Shown: positions 51,450-60,180 of the stretch, in pieces
Position numbering within the stretch: position 1 is the stretch's first letter
How the letters are laid out: every line of letters begins with the position of its first letter
NCBI GenBank assembly: GCA_042701975.1
Contig: CP170561.1
Span: 1,116,001-1,180,000 of the forward strand
Reading direction: 5' to 3'
From: JAFALK01 sp042701975
GTDB taxonomy: Bacteria; Pseudomonadota; Gammaproteobacteria; Burkholderiales; Burkholderiaceae_C
DNA: 64,000 bases
Position numbers and translations under genes: made by a program
Notes under the pieces: generated by a model
The model's database searches: none
What the model saw: the letters and a program-made list of their open reading frames with translations, nothing else
What the model was told of the DNA's origin: nothing

Positions 51450-52735
51450 TCGATCTGGGCGCCGAGCATGCGGATGTTCTCGGCGAACTTCGGATGGGCA
51501 CGTTTGACCGGCGTGGCGTTGCGGATCACGCTCTTGCCAGGGATGCTGGCCGCCACCATCAGCAGGGCGATGGCCACGCGGATGATGTAGGGGCTCTCGA
51601 CCTCGGCCGGCGTCAGCGGCTTGCCGCCGAAGGTGACGATGCGGTGCGGGTCGGACATGTAGGCGTGGCCACCGAACTTGGCGAGCTCGCTGGTCCAGCC
51701 CATGGCGCCGTCGTAGACCTTGTTCCAGAACATCACGCTGCCCTCGGCCTTGACGCCGAGCGCCACGAAGATCGGCAGCAGGTCCACCGGCAGGTAGGGC
51801 CAGGGCGCGGCCTCGACCTTTTGCAGGATGTTGCGGGTGAAGGGCTCCTTCACCTTGAGCGGGAAGTTGGCCTCCACGCGCGACCAGCCGTCCTCGTGGA
51901 TCACGTTCACGCCGAACTTGGCGAAGGTGCGGTCCAGCAGCGGGAACTGCTCGGGGTGCGAGTTCTTGACACGCACGTCGCCACCCGTGATGGCGCCCAA
52001 GGCCAGGAAGGTGACGATCTCGTGGAAGTCTTCGGCGAAGGTGAAGTCGCCGCCGCCGAGCTTGTCCACGCCGTGCACCGTCACGCGCGAGGTGCCAAGG
52101 CCTTCGATCTTGGCGCCGAGCATCAGCATGAACTGGCAGAACTCCTGCACGTGCGGCTCGCTGGCGGCGTTGGTCAGCGTGGACGTGCCGTCAGCCATCG
52201 CAGCGCAGAGGATGAAGTTCTCGGTCGTGGTGACGGAGGCGTAGTCGGTCCAGTGGTTGTTGGCGCGCAGGCGCCCGCCGCTGACTTTGAGCGTCAGGCC
52301 GTCGGGCTGGCGCTCGACGCTGGCGCCGAAGCGCTCGAACACTTCCACGTGCGGATCGATCTCGCGCGCGCCCAGGGTGCAGCCCTTGACGTCGTCCTCG
52401 ATGCGCGCAGCCTGGAAGCGCGCCATCAGGCCCGGCACCAGCATGATGGAGGAGCGCATCTCCTCGGGCAGCCGATCCTTGGCCACGTCGAAGTGCGTGT
52501 TCCTGTGATGCACGTCGAGGATGCCGGTCTCGTAATCCACCGACACCTCGGAGCCGAGGTTGCGGAACACCTCGACGATCTTGCGCACATCGGTGATCTC
52601 GGGGATCCCGCGCAGCCGCACCGGCTCGGCCGTCAGCAGCGTGGCGCAGAGGATGGGTAGAACGGCGTTCTTGTTGGCCGAGGGAACGATGCGGCCCTTC
52701 AGGGGCGTGCCGCCGTGAACGATCAGGTTGGACAT
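51431..52735 (-). CDS. murA: UDP-N-acetylglucosamine 1-carboxyvinyltransferase (divergent MurA)
   Basis: 434 aa EPSP-synthase-like fold. Substrate residues K22/N23 (SANKNAVLPI), catalytic Cys in VKGCTLGAREID, the Asp in YLPVDLLPIF, and Arg in YIIRVAIALL are all present. It transfers enolpyruvate from PEP to UDP-GlcNAc in peptidoglycan synthesis. The sequence diverges from standard MurA (MRSSIMLVPGLMARF instead of the typical MRASIWALGPLVAR region), so it may be a second copy. First gene of a unit with the TIGR02285 and RluA genes. Confidence 0.87.
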   Translation of the reverse strand: MSNLIVHGGTPLKGRIVPSANKNAVLPILCATLLTAEPVRLRGIPEITDVRKIVEVFRNLGSEVSVDYETGILDVHHRNTHFDVAKDRLPEEMRSSIMLVPGLMARFQAARIEDDVKGCTLGAREIDPHVEVFERFGASVERQPDGLTLKVSGGRLRANNHWTDYASVTTTENFILCAAMADGTSTLTNAASEPHVQEFCQFMLMLGAKIEGLGTSRVTVHGVDKLGGGDFTFAEDFHEIVTFLALGAITGGDVRVKNSHPEQFPLLDRTFAKFGVNVIHEDGWSRVEANFPLKVKEPFTRNILQKVEAAPWPYLPVDLLPIFVALGVKAEGSVMFWNKVYDGAMGWTSELAKFGGHAYMSDPHRIVTFGGKPLTPAEVESPYIIRVAIALLMVAASIPGKSVIRNATPVKRAHPKFAENIRMLGAQIEWVEGD

Positions 52736-52901
52736 GGATGGGGTCTCGTGTGCGAGCGTCGATTATCGCCAGGGAGAGACAGAGCCAAGCCCGCAGGGGC
52801 TTGTTTTGGGCCTTGGAGCTGCAGTCCGCATGAGCGGTGTGTATCCGCTTGTTGCGAGGAGAGCCCGCGCGGTCAGCTCTGAAAACCACCCCGCTCCAAT
52901 T

Positions 52902-52992
52902 ATCGTTTCATAAATCATTTCAAAAATGTTCATCATGGAGAGCATTTTGTCTATGATATTGATTCGTAAATCCATTACTAGAATCGTTTCAT
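52902..52992. promoter_or_regulatory. Repeated ATCGTTTCAT boxes upstream of the HipA-like gene
   Basis: ATCGTTTCAT occurs at 52902-52911 and again at 52983-52992, the second overlapping the ATG. A variant ATCATTTCA lies at 52914-52922, twelve bases after the first. The interval is strongly AT-rich between GC-rich genes. It fits operator boxes bound by the protein's own HTH. Confidence 0.5.
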
Positions 52993-54376
52993 GGAATACG
53001 ACCCAGACGCCTTATTGACCCAGCTGCGCCAGCGCCATCTGATGAGCGCCCAGCAGCTGCGCGAGGCCTTGGGCGTGAGCGCCCCCACGCTCATGCGTGC
53101 CGTCCGCGCAGCGCAGGGCCAGGTATTGAACTTCGGTCGCGGGCGGCGCAGCGCCTATGCCCTTCGCCGTCCACTGCGCGGCAGCATGGCGCCATTGCCG
53201 CTCTACGCCGTCGCGCCCACGGGCCGCGCCGATCATGTGGCCCAGCTGCATCTGGCCCATCCTCAGGGCACTTGGGTGGAGCTGCTCGTCGATCCGGCCG
53301 ATTTCCCATGGCCGATGGCGCAGCCCGACAGCCGCATGCGCGACGGCTGGTTCGAGGGCCTGCCCTATTTCCTGCAGGACATGCGCCCGCAGGGCTTTCT
53401 CGGCCGCCAGTTCGCGCGCCAGCATGCAGCCATGCTGCAGGCCAGCGAAGATCCCACGTCCTGGTCGGACGACGATGCGCTCTATGCGCTCTCGCTGCTC
53501 GGCGGCGATCAAAGCGGCAACTTCATCGTCGGCGACGCCGCTTTCCACCTCTGGCAGTCGTCGGCCCATGCCGAGACGCCGATTGCTGCGGGCGGCGAAG
53601 CCAAGGCCTACCCCCTGCTCGCCCAGCAAGCCATGGGATTCGGCCACCAGGGCTCCTCGGCGGCTGGCGAATTCCCCAAGTTCAGCGCCTTGCGGCTGCA
53701 GGACGGCCAGCCCGCACGGATGCTGGTCAAGTTCTCCGGCTCGGACGAGTCGCCAGGTACACAGCGCTGGGCTGATCTGCTGGTGTGCGAGCACCTTGCC
53801 TTGGAGACCGTGCGGCAAGCCCTGCCTGAGCTGCGCGCCGCCAACAGCCGCATCCTGCGAGCCGGCAAGCGCTGCTTCCTGGAGGTCGAGCGCTTCGATC
53901 GACAGGGCTTGATGGGCCGGTCCGGACTGTGTTCATGGGCGGCCATCAATGCCGACTGGTTTGGCTTGACGGGCTCCTGGATCGATGGCGCCACGGCATT
54001 GGCGCAAGCAGGACTGATCGACACACCGACACAACGCGCCATCGAGCGCCTCGCCTTCTTTGGCCAGCTGATTGCCAACACCGACATGCACGACGGCAAC
54101 CTGTCCTTCGAGCCCGGCGGCGTGGCGCTGCGTTTGGCACCCGCCTACGACATGCTGCCTATGGCCTATCGGCCACAAGTTGGCGTCGAACTTCCCGAAG
54201 TTCGCTTCGCACCGCGGCTGCCCTTGCCCGCGCAACGCGAGCCATGGGCCGAAGCTGCCGAAGCTGCCCAGCGCTTCTGGCGCCGCGCCGCCAGCGAATC
54301 GCGCATCTCCGCAGCCTTTCGAGAGATCTGCGCCGCCAATGCCGAGGTGGTAGAGCAGGCCCGGCAACGCATCTGA
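52991..54376 (+). CDS. YjjJ-like HipA-family kinase toxin with N-terminal HTH
   Basis: 461 aa. An N-terminal HTH (MSAQQLREALGVSAPTLMRA) is fused to a HipA-type kinase. The visible elements are a P-loop-like GSSAAGEFPKF (221-231), ATP lysine in LVKFSG (247), VERFDR (299-304), catalytic NTDMHDGN (D365, N370) and metal-binding D387 in PAYDML. This matches E. coli YjjJ. No HipB-like antitoxin gene is adjacent, so the HTH domain may act in cis as antitoxin or autorepressor. The target (in HipA, GltX) is unknown. Confidence 0.83.
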   Translation: MEYDPDALLTQLRQRHLMSAQQLREALGVSAPTLMRAVRAAQGQVLNFGRGRRSAYALRRPLRGSMAPLPLYAVAPTGRADHVAQLHLAHPQGTWVELLVDPADFPWPMAQPDSRMRDGWFEGLPYFLQDMRPQGFLGRQFARQHAAMLQASEDPTSWSDDDALYALSLLGGDQSGNFIVGDAAFHLWQSSAHAETPIAAGGEAKAYPLLAQQAMGFGHQGSSAAGEFPKFSALRLQDGQPARMLVKFSGSDESPGTQRWADLLVCEHLALETVRQALPELRAANSRILRAGKRCFLEVERFDRQGLMGRSGLCSWAAINADWFGLTGSWIDGATALAQAGLIDTPTQRAIERLAFFGQLIANTDMHDGNLSFEPGGVALRLAPAYDMLPMAYRPQVGVELPEVRFAPRLPLPAQREPWAEAAEAAQRFWRRAASESRISAAFREICAANAEVVEQARQRI

Positions 54377-54432
54377 GATCCCTGCTCGAAGAACGCTGAC
54401 TCAGCGCTGCCCGCAAGCCGGGCCCCTGTTCA

Positions 54433-55236
54433 TCAGCTCGTCGGATCGAGCCTTTGAGCCCGCGCCAGCCGCCACTCGGCTTGAGGATCGCCTTCGTAGG
54501 CCTCCTCAGCCGTCGTCGCCGTCTCCTGCAAGTGCGTGTCGATCGCAATGCGCTTGTCGAACACAAAGCATTCGCCCGACCAGTCGCGATTCGCATCGAG
54601 CACGCTGGCGAAGTAGTTGACGATGCCGCCGTCCAGCTGGTGGACCGTCAGGCCTTGCTCCTGCATCCAGGCCGCGGTCTTCTCGCAGCGGATGCCGCCG
54701 GTGCAGTACATGGCGATGCGCTTGCCCTCGCGCTTCCATTCATCCGCGTGTTCCTGCACGTAGGCGGGAAAGTCGCGGAAGTTGGCCACGCCGGGGTCGA
54801 TGGCGTTGCGGAAATGGCCGAGGCGGAACTCGAAGCTGTTGCGGTTGTCCAGCACCACCACGTCGGGCTCGTCGAGCAGGGCGCGGAACGCCTGCGGGCT
54901 CACATGACTGCTCGTGCCCGCCGCACCGCTGACGCCCGGCACGCCGAAGGCCACGATCTCCTTCTTGACGTGGACCTTGATCAGGTGAAAGGGGCGCGTC
55001 GTACAGGCGCTGTGCTTGAAGCCCATGCCTTCGAAGATGCCGCCGAAATCGCGCGTGAGCGATGCTTCAAAGGCGTGCAGCACTTGAGGTTCGCCCGCGA
55101 TGGCGCCGCTGATGCCCTCGGGCGCCACGAGGATGTTGCCGCCGAGGCCCGCCACGCGTTCGCGCAGCGCTTCGGCCAGCGCAGCAGGGTCGTCAACCGA
55201 GGCGAACTTGTAGAACGAGGAATGGACTTCGGCCAT
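54433..55236 (-). CDS. trhO: tRNA uridine 5-oxyacetic/hydroxy modification protein TrhO (rhodanese family)
   Basis: 267 aa. An N-terminal ferredoxin-like domain (EGISGAIAGEPQVLHAFEASL, shortened: GISGAIAGEPQVLHAFEA) precedes the rhodanese domain with VVLDNRNSFEFRLGHF and the catalytic loop YCTGGIRCEKTAAW (C178, C184). TrhO (YceA) hydroxylates tRNA U34 to ho5U with O2. It ends the short operon behind the cysteine desulfurase-rhodanese fusion. Confidence 0.92.
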   Translation of the reverse strand: MAEVHSSFYKFASVDDPAALAEALRERVAGLGGNILVAPEGISGAIAGEPQVLHAFEASLTRDFGGIFEGMGFKHSACTTRPFHLIKVHVKKEIVAFGVPGVSGAAGTSSHVSPQAFRALLDEPDVVVLDNRNSFEFRLGHFRNAIDPGVANFRDFPAYVQEHADEWKREGKRIAMYCTGGIRCEKTAAWMQEQGLTVHQLDGGIVNYFASVLDANRDWSGECFVFDKRIAIDTHLQETATTAEEAYEGDPQAEWRLARAQRLDPTS

Positions 55237-55246
55237 GGCCGTGGGG

Positions 55247-55267
55247 TCTGGGATCTGGGATCTGGGA
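55247..55267. repeat. Tandem repeat, 7-mer TCTGGGA x3
   Basis: Three perfect head-to-tail copies of TCTGGGA in the 40-bp gap between the trhO start and the upstream gene's stop. Too short to be a minisatellite of note; it might alter spacing between genes or the trhO ribosome site. Confidence 0.7.
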
Positions 55268-55276
55268 TCAGCTCGG

Positions 55277-56818
55277 TCAGGCGTGCAGCGAGGGGCTGTC
55301 CTCGGGCAACAGGGCCAGGCCGCCGGCCAGGCTCCAGCATTCGGTGTGGCCCATGTTGATCAGGGCCTGCACGGCCTGGCGGCTGCGGTTGCCGCTGCGG
55401 CAAAAGAGCAGCAGGGGGCGCGGGTCGGCCAACCAGGCTTCGACTTCCTGTCCCAGGCAGGACATGGGCACGGCCTGCACTTCCAGGCATGCCAGGCGCT
55501 CGGGCAGCGGCAGCGCGTGTTCGTAGGGCTCGCGCACGTCGACCAGGCGCGCCTTCGGGTGCTCGGCCAGGAAGGCTTCCAGGCCTGCGCCGGTCACGAC
55601 GCGGTATTCGGCATCCGGGGCCGGCGTGAGCGCGGCATCCACGCAAGCCGGGCCATGCTGCGGGCCGTGCTCGCGCAGCGCCTGGCCGCACAGGCGGATG
55701 CGCCGACACGCTTCGTCCACCAGGGCCCGGTCAACGGCGGGGCCGATGGACAGGCGCACAGCGCCGGCCGCCTGCCATTCAGGCAGGCCCATGGCTTCAA
55801 GCACGAAGCTGGGCTGGGCCTTGGCGGCGCTGCAGGCCGAACCACCCGAGACGCGCACGCCAGCGGCATCGAACAGGTCTTGCAGCAGGCGCGACGGGAC
55901 GTCCGGCACGGCAAAGTTCAGCGTGGTGGGCAGGCTCTGGGCAAAGGGCGCGTTGAAGATCACGCCGGGGAAGGCCTCGCGCAGCGCTTCGGCCAACTGC
56001 TCACGCAGCGCTGAGAGCTCGGCGTGGCTGCGGAAGGTCTGGCCGTCGCCCAGCGCCTGCAGCACCGCACCCAGTGCGGCGATGCCGGCCATGTTCTCGG
56101 TGCCGGAGCGCAGCGCGCCTTCCTGGCCGCCGCCGGCCATCAGCGGCGTGAACGGTGCACCTTCGCGGACGTAGAACAGGCCGATGCCTTTGGGGGCGTA
56201 GAGCTTGTGGCCGGAGAAGGGGGCGTAGTCGATGCGAGTCTGGCTGAGCTTGAGCGGCAGCTTGCCCAGGGCCTGGACGCCATCGACGAGCCAGTAGCCC
56301 GCAAGCTGCTCCAGCGCGGCTTCGATGCCGGCCAGGTCGCTGATCACGCCGGTCTCGTTGTTGGCGGCCATGGTGCAGACAAGGCCGGCGCGGGGTGCGT
56401 GTTCGCGGATGAAGGCGATGTCGTGGCGGCCCTGGACGTCCACGGGGATGGCCAGCACCTGCAGGTTCAGGCCCAGCACGGCGTTCCAGTGGCGCAGCGC
56501 CTCGGGCACGGCCTTGTGTTCGGTGGCGCCGTAAAGCAAGCAGCTGATCTCCAGCCGGCCGCGCAGCGCGGTGAGGGCCGAGAGCACGGCCGTCTGGATG
56601 CCCTCGGTGGCGCCGCTGGTGAAGAGCAGGCGGCCGCTGCCGGCGTCAAGTAGCTGGGTGGCGGTGCTGCGCACGCCGTCGATCAGGGCACGGGCCTTCA
56701 GGCCGGTGCTGTGCACACTGCTGGGATTGCCGAAGTCGTCGGCCATGGCCTGCAAGGCCGCGCGCGCCGCCACCGGCAGCACGGGCGTGGTGGCGTTGCA
56801 GTCGAGATAGATGTCCAT
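55277..56818 (-). CDS. Cysteine desulfurase (NifS-like) fused to a C-terminal rhodanese
   Basis: 513 aa from ATG 56818. Residues about 1-385 are a class V aminotransferase: N-terminal YLDCNATTPVLP, GATEGIQTAV, PLP lysine in FSGHKLYAPKG, and catalytic Cys in SGGSACSAAKAQ. The C-terminal domain (about 410-513) is a rhodanese with active loop LLFCRSGNRSRQAV. The enzyme would release sulfur from cysteine and pass it to its own rhodanese as persulfide. Probably co-transcribed with trhO, 40 bp downstream. Confidence 0.9.
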   Translation of the reverse strand: MDIYLDCNATTPVLPVAARAALQAMADDFGNPSSVHSTGLKARALIDGVRSTATQLLDAGSGRLLFTSGATEGIQTAVLSALTALRGRLEISCLLYGATEHKAVPEALRHWNAVLGLNLQVLAIPVDVQGRHDIAFIREHAPRAGLVCTMAANNETGVISDLAGIEAALEQLAGYWLVDGVQALGKLPLKLSQTRIDYAPFSGHKLYAPKGIGLFYVREGAPFTPLMAGGGQEGALRSGTENMAGIAALGAVLQALGDGQTFRSHAELSALREQLAEALREAFPGVIFNAPFAQSLPTTLNFAVPDVPSRLLQDLFDAAGVRVSGGSACSAAKAQPSFVLEAMGLPEWQAAGAVRLSIGPAVDRALVDEACRRIRLCGQALREHGPQHGPACVDAALTPAPDAEYRVVTGAGLEAFLAEHPKARLVDVREPYEHALPLPERLACLEVQAVPMSCLGQEVEAWLADPRPLLLFCRSGNRSRQAVQALINMGHTECWSLAGGLALLPEDSPSLHA

Positions 56819-56853
56819 CCCGCAATGGTAACGAGGGCGGAGAAAATGCCTGC

Positions 56854-57342
56854 ATGAAAGCCCTCCCGACCGTTGCCCCTCTGATCCTTGACGCCCGCCT
56901 GCCCGAGGACCTGGAGACGGTCCGCGCCCTGTTCCGCGAGTACGCCGTGGGCACGGGGCTGGACCTGGAATTCCAGGGTTTCGAGGACGAGCTGGCGGCC
57001 TTGCCCGGCAAGTACGCGCGGCCACGGGGCCGGCTGCTGCTGGCCTGGCACGAGGGCCAGCCGCTCGGCTGCGTGGCCCTGCGGCCGGTGAACGAGCGCG
57101 ATTGCGAGATGAAGCGGCTTTATGTGCGGCCGGCGGCACGCGGCCTGAACCTGGGCCGAGAGCTGGCCTCGCGCATCTGCGAGGAAGGCCGCGAGGCCGG
57201 CTACCAGCGCATCCTGCTGGACACGCTGAGCACCATGACGGCGGCCTTGACGCTCTACCGATCCCTCGGCTTCACCGACACGCAGGCCTACGTCTACAAC
57301 CCCTTGCCCGACGTCGTGTACCTGGGCCGCAGCCTGGTCTGA
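56854..57342 (+). CDS. GNAT-family N-acetyltransferase
   Basis: 162 aa. Acetyl-CoA site with CEMKRLYVRPAARGLNLGR, then LASRICEEGREAGYQRILLD and LYRSLGFTDTQAY, the GNAT motifs A and B. Substrate unknown. Divergent from the desulfurase fusion, with 35 bp between starts. Confidence 0.88.
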   Translation: MKALPTVAPLILDARLPEDLETVRALFREYAVGTGLDLEFQGFEDELAALPGKYARPRGRLLLAWHEGQPLGCVALRPVNERDCEMKRLYVRPAARGLNLGRELASRICEEGREAGYQRILLDTLSTMTAALTLYRSLGFTDTQAYVYNPLPDVVYLGRSLV

Positions 57343-57373
57343 TTGAAAAGTTTGAAAGAGCTGAAGGCGAGCT

Positions 57374-58390
57374 TCAGGCCGAGGCCAGCGTGACGCGGTT
57401 CCTGCCGCCTTGCTTGGACGCATAGAGCGCCTGGTCGGCCCGCTCGATCCAGTGTTCGAGCGTCTCCGCGGCCCTGTAGGCGGCCACGCCGATGGAAACC
57501 GTCACGTTGCCGATCACGCCGCCATCGGAGCGGCGGATGACGCCGCTGGACACAGTGCGGCGGATGGTCTCGGCCAGCGTCATGGCGCCGCCGGATGAAG
57601 TTTCGGGCAGCAGGATGGCGAACTCCTCGCCACCGAAGCGCACGGCCATGTCGCGGCCCTTGATGCAGCTCTTCATCACACGCGCCACCGCCTGCAGCAC
57701 ACGATCGCCGAGCAGGTGACCGTGGCTGTCGTTGACCTTCTTGAAGTGGTCGATGTCTACCATCAGCAGGGACCAGCCGCCCAAGCCCGCACCCGTGAGG
57801 GATTCGTCCACACGCTTTTGCAGCGCGCGGCGGTTGGACAGGCCCGTGAGCGGATCCAGCATCGCTTCGCTGCGCACGCGGTCGAGCTTGCCGGAGATGT
57901 CATGCAGCTCGCGGCCCTTGGTTTCCAGCTCCGCCTTGAGCTTCTCGTTGGAGGCCTGCATGCGCCGCGTCTCTGCGGCCAGCGCCTGCACCAGGCCGCG
58001 CACGGCTTCCACGTCGAGGTGCTCTTCCAGCTGCTCGCCGCAATCTTGCAGCGAGGCGCCGTAAGCACGCGCCTCTTCGCCCGCATGGCTGGCCATCTGC
58101 GCCAGGTGGCCCAGCGTGCGTTCCAGTTCGCCCTGCAGATCGTTGGTGGCGACCATGTCGCGATCAACGATGTAGCGCCCGTAGAGGCGGTGGGTCTCTT
58201 CCAGGCTCAGCGGCGTGCCCTGGCTCAACCGCTCGTCCAGCACCTTGCTCAGCTCGCTGTTGTGCCCGGCCATGTATTCGTACCAGAGCGTGTAGCTCGG
58301 TGGATGGCAGCCGCTGCCCCATTGCGCGATCTTGGGCAGGACCAAGCGCAGCAACTCGTTGCTCTCGGATTTGGATTGCAGGTAGCGCAT
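57374..58390 (-). CDS. Cytosolic diguanylate cyclase (GGDEF)
   Basis: 338 aa. A helical N-terminal part (residues 1-170, including a Leu/Glu-rich coiled coil around LHDISGKLDRVRSEAM) precedes GGDEF. Active site VRFGGEEFAILLPE is intact. The residues five positions upstream read KGRD, not RxxD, so the standard inhibitory site is absent. The N-terminal segment (GCHPPSYTLWYEYMAGHN) is a conserved signalling module of unknown ligand. No membrane segment. Confidence 0.92.
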   Translation of the reverse strand: MRYLQSKSESNELLRLVLPKIAQWGSGCHPPSYTLWYEYMAGHNSELSKVLDERLSQGTPLSLEETHRLYGRYIVDRDMVATNDLQGELERTLGHLAQMASHAGEEARAYGASLQDCGEQLEEHLDVEAVRGLVQALAAETRRMQASNEKLKAELETKGRELHDISGKLDRVRSEAMLDPLTGLSNRRALQKRVDESLTGAGLGGWSLLMVDIDHFKKVNDSHGHLLGDRVLQAVARVMKSCIKGRDMAVRFGGEEFAILLPETSSGGAMTLAETIRRTVSSGVIRRSDGGVIGNVTVSIGVAAYRAAETLEHWIERADQALYASKQGGRNRVTLASA

Positions 58391-58565
58391 AGGGTCAACT
58401 CTCCTTGCCCGCGCTTTGATAGATGTTCTGCTGTGCGGGTCAGCCTTGTTGAGGCCTAGAGGTTGCGCCTGTACGTAAGGAAATGCATCCGGGTCTGAGT
58501 CGAAAGCAAGATGCGCTGTGACCTTGTGCTCGGAACGCTAACCGCACATTTGCGCGCATACGACG

Positions 58566-58590
58566 CCGCGCGCGAACGCCTCGCGCGCGG
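58566..58590 (-). terminator. Perfect GC-rich hairpin 3' of the 139-aa membrane protein gene
   Basis: Arms CCGCGCGCGA (58566-58575) and TCGCGCGCGG (58581-58590), loop of 5. It follows that gene's stop (58633) and lacks a T-run on either side, so it may be a Rho-type or RNA-stabilising structure rather than a classic terminator. Confidence 0.5.
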
Positions 58591-58604
58591 GCCGTGAAGG
58601 ACTT

Positions 58605-58621
58605 CTCGACTGTGCGTCGAG
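58605..58621 (-). terminator. Second hairpin in tandem, 3' of the membrane protein gene
   Basis: Arms CTCGAC (58605-58610) and GTCGAG (58616-58621), loop of 5, immediately after the stop region and 14 bp before the GC-rich hairpin on the minus strand. Together they form a double stem. Confidence 0.45.
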
Positions 58622-58632
58622 GTCAGGCGTTG

Positions 58633-59052
58633 TCAGGCATTCGCAGGCTGCTCGGCGCTGGTGCGCTCGCGCAGCTGGATCACGCCCTTGGTGATGAAGA
58701 ACAGCGCCACGGCGTGGAAGACCACGGGCGTCCAGTCTTCATAGGCGACGAAGATCAGGGCATCGAGCGCATAGACAGCGCCGCCGATGATGAAGGCCCA
58801 GAGCTTCTCGCGCTGCGCCTGCAGGCCGATCAGGACGTAGAAGGCGATGGCCGCGCCAGAAACCGCCAGGCCGACGGCCTGCTGCGAGGCGAACTTGGCC
58901 TCGGCCAGCGTGGTCAGCCCAAGGCCAAGCACGAAATTGATCTGGCTGCCGGCATGGAACATGACGGTGTTGACCAGGGACAGGCCAGCGATCCACCAGA
59001 ACCAGCGAGCTGCTGAAACAACGATGGGATCGGAACTGCGCGTAGAACTCAT
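58633..59052 (-). CDS. Small four-helix membrane protein, unknown function
   Basis: 139 aa with four hydrophobic segments (WFWWIAGLSLVNTVMFH, VGLAVSGAAIAFYVLIGL, LWAFIIGGAVYALDALIFV, VVFHAVALFFITKGVIQL). Both termini are probably cytoplasmic. I recognise no specific family. It is alone on the minus strand, upstream of the two hairpins. Confidence 0.75.
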   Translation of the reverse strand: MSSTRSSDPIVVSAARWFWWIAGLSLVNTVMFHAGSQINFVLGLGLTTLAEAKFASQQAVGLAVSGAAIAFYVLIGLQAQREKLWAFIIGGAVYALDALIFVAYEDWTPVVFHAVALFFITKGVIQLRERTSAEQPANA

Positions 59053-59242
59053 TCTCGTCTCCGGATTGTTGTAATGGGTAGCGCCGCGCAGCGTAGCAGC
59101 GGGCCTTGGCGAGCAAAGACAGCATTTGTGCCTAAGGTCTCGCCCTAGTGAGTGCTAGCCAAATTGGGGACGGCGGGCGGTCCGAAATAGAATTCCGGCC
59201 CCTGCCCACCAAGCGCCCTCAAGCGCCCATCAAGGAATTGCC

Positions 59243-60085
59243 TTGTCCGACCGGATCAAAGTCCTGCCCCAATACCTGATGCCAAAGCAAGCCATGACGG
59301 CGCTTGCCGGCGCGCTGGCTTCGGCCCGCCTGGGGGCGATCACCACGGGCACGATCCGCCGCTTTGTGGCGCGCTACGGCGTGAACATGGCCGAGGCCGA
59401 ACAGCCCGACATCACCGCCTACCCGACCTTCAACGAGTTCTTCACCCGAGCGCTCAAGCCCGGCGCCCGCCCCCTGGCTGACGCCCGCCTGATCTGCCCG
59501 GTGGACGGCGCCATCAGCCAGTTCGGCCGCATCGAGGGCGACCAGATCTTCCAGGCCAAGGGCCACAGCTTCAGCACCACCGCGCTGGTGGGCGGCGACG
59601 CGCAGCTGGCCGCGCAGTTCCAGGATGGCCACTTTGCCAACCTGTACCTGAGCCCGCGCGACTACCACCGCATCCACATGCCGGCTGACGGCACGCTCAA
59701 GCGCATGATCTACGTGCCGGGCGAGCTGTTCTCGGTGAACCCGCTGACGGCTCGCGCCGTGCCGGGCCTGTTCGCGCGCAACGAGCGCGTGGTCTGCGTG
59801 TTCGAAAACGCGGACGGCCGACCCTTCGTGCTGGTGCTCGTGGGTGCCACCATCGTCGGCTCCATGGCCACCGTGTGGCACGGCGTGGTCAATCCGCCGC
59901 GGCCGGGCACCGTGCGGGAGTGGCGCTATGAGCCGGGCCAGGTGAGCCTCAAGAAGGGCGAGGAGATGGGCCGCTTCCTGCTGGGCTCGACGGTCGTGAT
60001 GCTGTTCCCTCAGCAGGAGCTCACCTTCAACCCCGCCTGGCAACCGGCAGGGCCGGTCAGGCTGGGTGAGGTGATGGCGCGCTGA
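59243..60085 (+). CDS. psd: Phosphatidylserine decarboxylase proenzyme
   Basis: 280 aa starting at TTG 59243, chosen because AAGGA sits 8 nt upstream and VLPQYLMPKQAMTALAG aligns with known Psd N-termini. The self-cleavage/pyruvoyl site is LGST (RFLLGSTVVMLFPQ), and PTFNEFFTRALKPGARP, YLSPRDYHRIHMP and ELFSVNPLTA are family motifs. It converts phosphatidylserine to phosphatidylethanolamine at the inner membrane. Confidence 0.94.
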   Translation: MSDRIKVLPQYLMPKQAMTALAGALASARLGAITTGTIRRFVARYGVNMAEAEQPDITAYPTFNEFFTRALKPGARPLADARLICPVDGAISQFGRIEGDQIFQAKGHSFSTTALVGGDAQLAAQFQDGHFANLYLSPRDYHRIHMPADGTLKRMIYVPGELFSVNPLTARAVPGLFARNERVVCVFENADGRPFVLVLVGATIVGSMATVWHGVVNPPRPGTVREWRYEPGQVSLKKGEEMGRFLLGSTVVMLFPQQELTFNPAWQPAGPVRLGEVMAR

Positions 60086-60096
60086 GCCAGCGCGCC
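60076..60096 (+). terminator. Hairpin overlapping the psd stop codon
   Basis: Arms GGCGCGCT (60076-60083) and AGCGCGCC (60089-60096), loop of 5 containing the rest of the stop. The sequence after it is pyrimidine-rich but not a T-run, so termination would be imperfect. Confidence 0.45.
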
Positions 60097-60100
60097 TGGC

Positions 60101-60122
60101 GTCTCCCCGTCTCCCCGTCTCC
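60101..60122. repeat. Short tandem repeat GTCTCCCC
   Basis: Two full copies of GTCTCCCC (60101-60116) followed by a partial GTCTCC, between psd and the GGDEF-EAL gene. No function apparent. Confidence 0.7.
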
Positions 60123-60180
60123 ATCAGGCCGCGGTACGGCGGCGCAGGCCAACAACAACGCGCGCTGCAACCCGTCAGGC

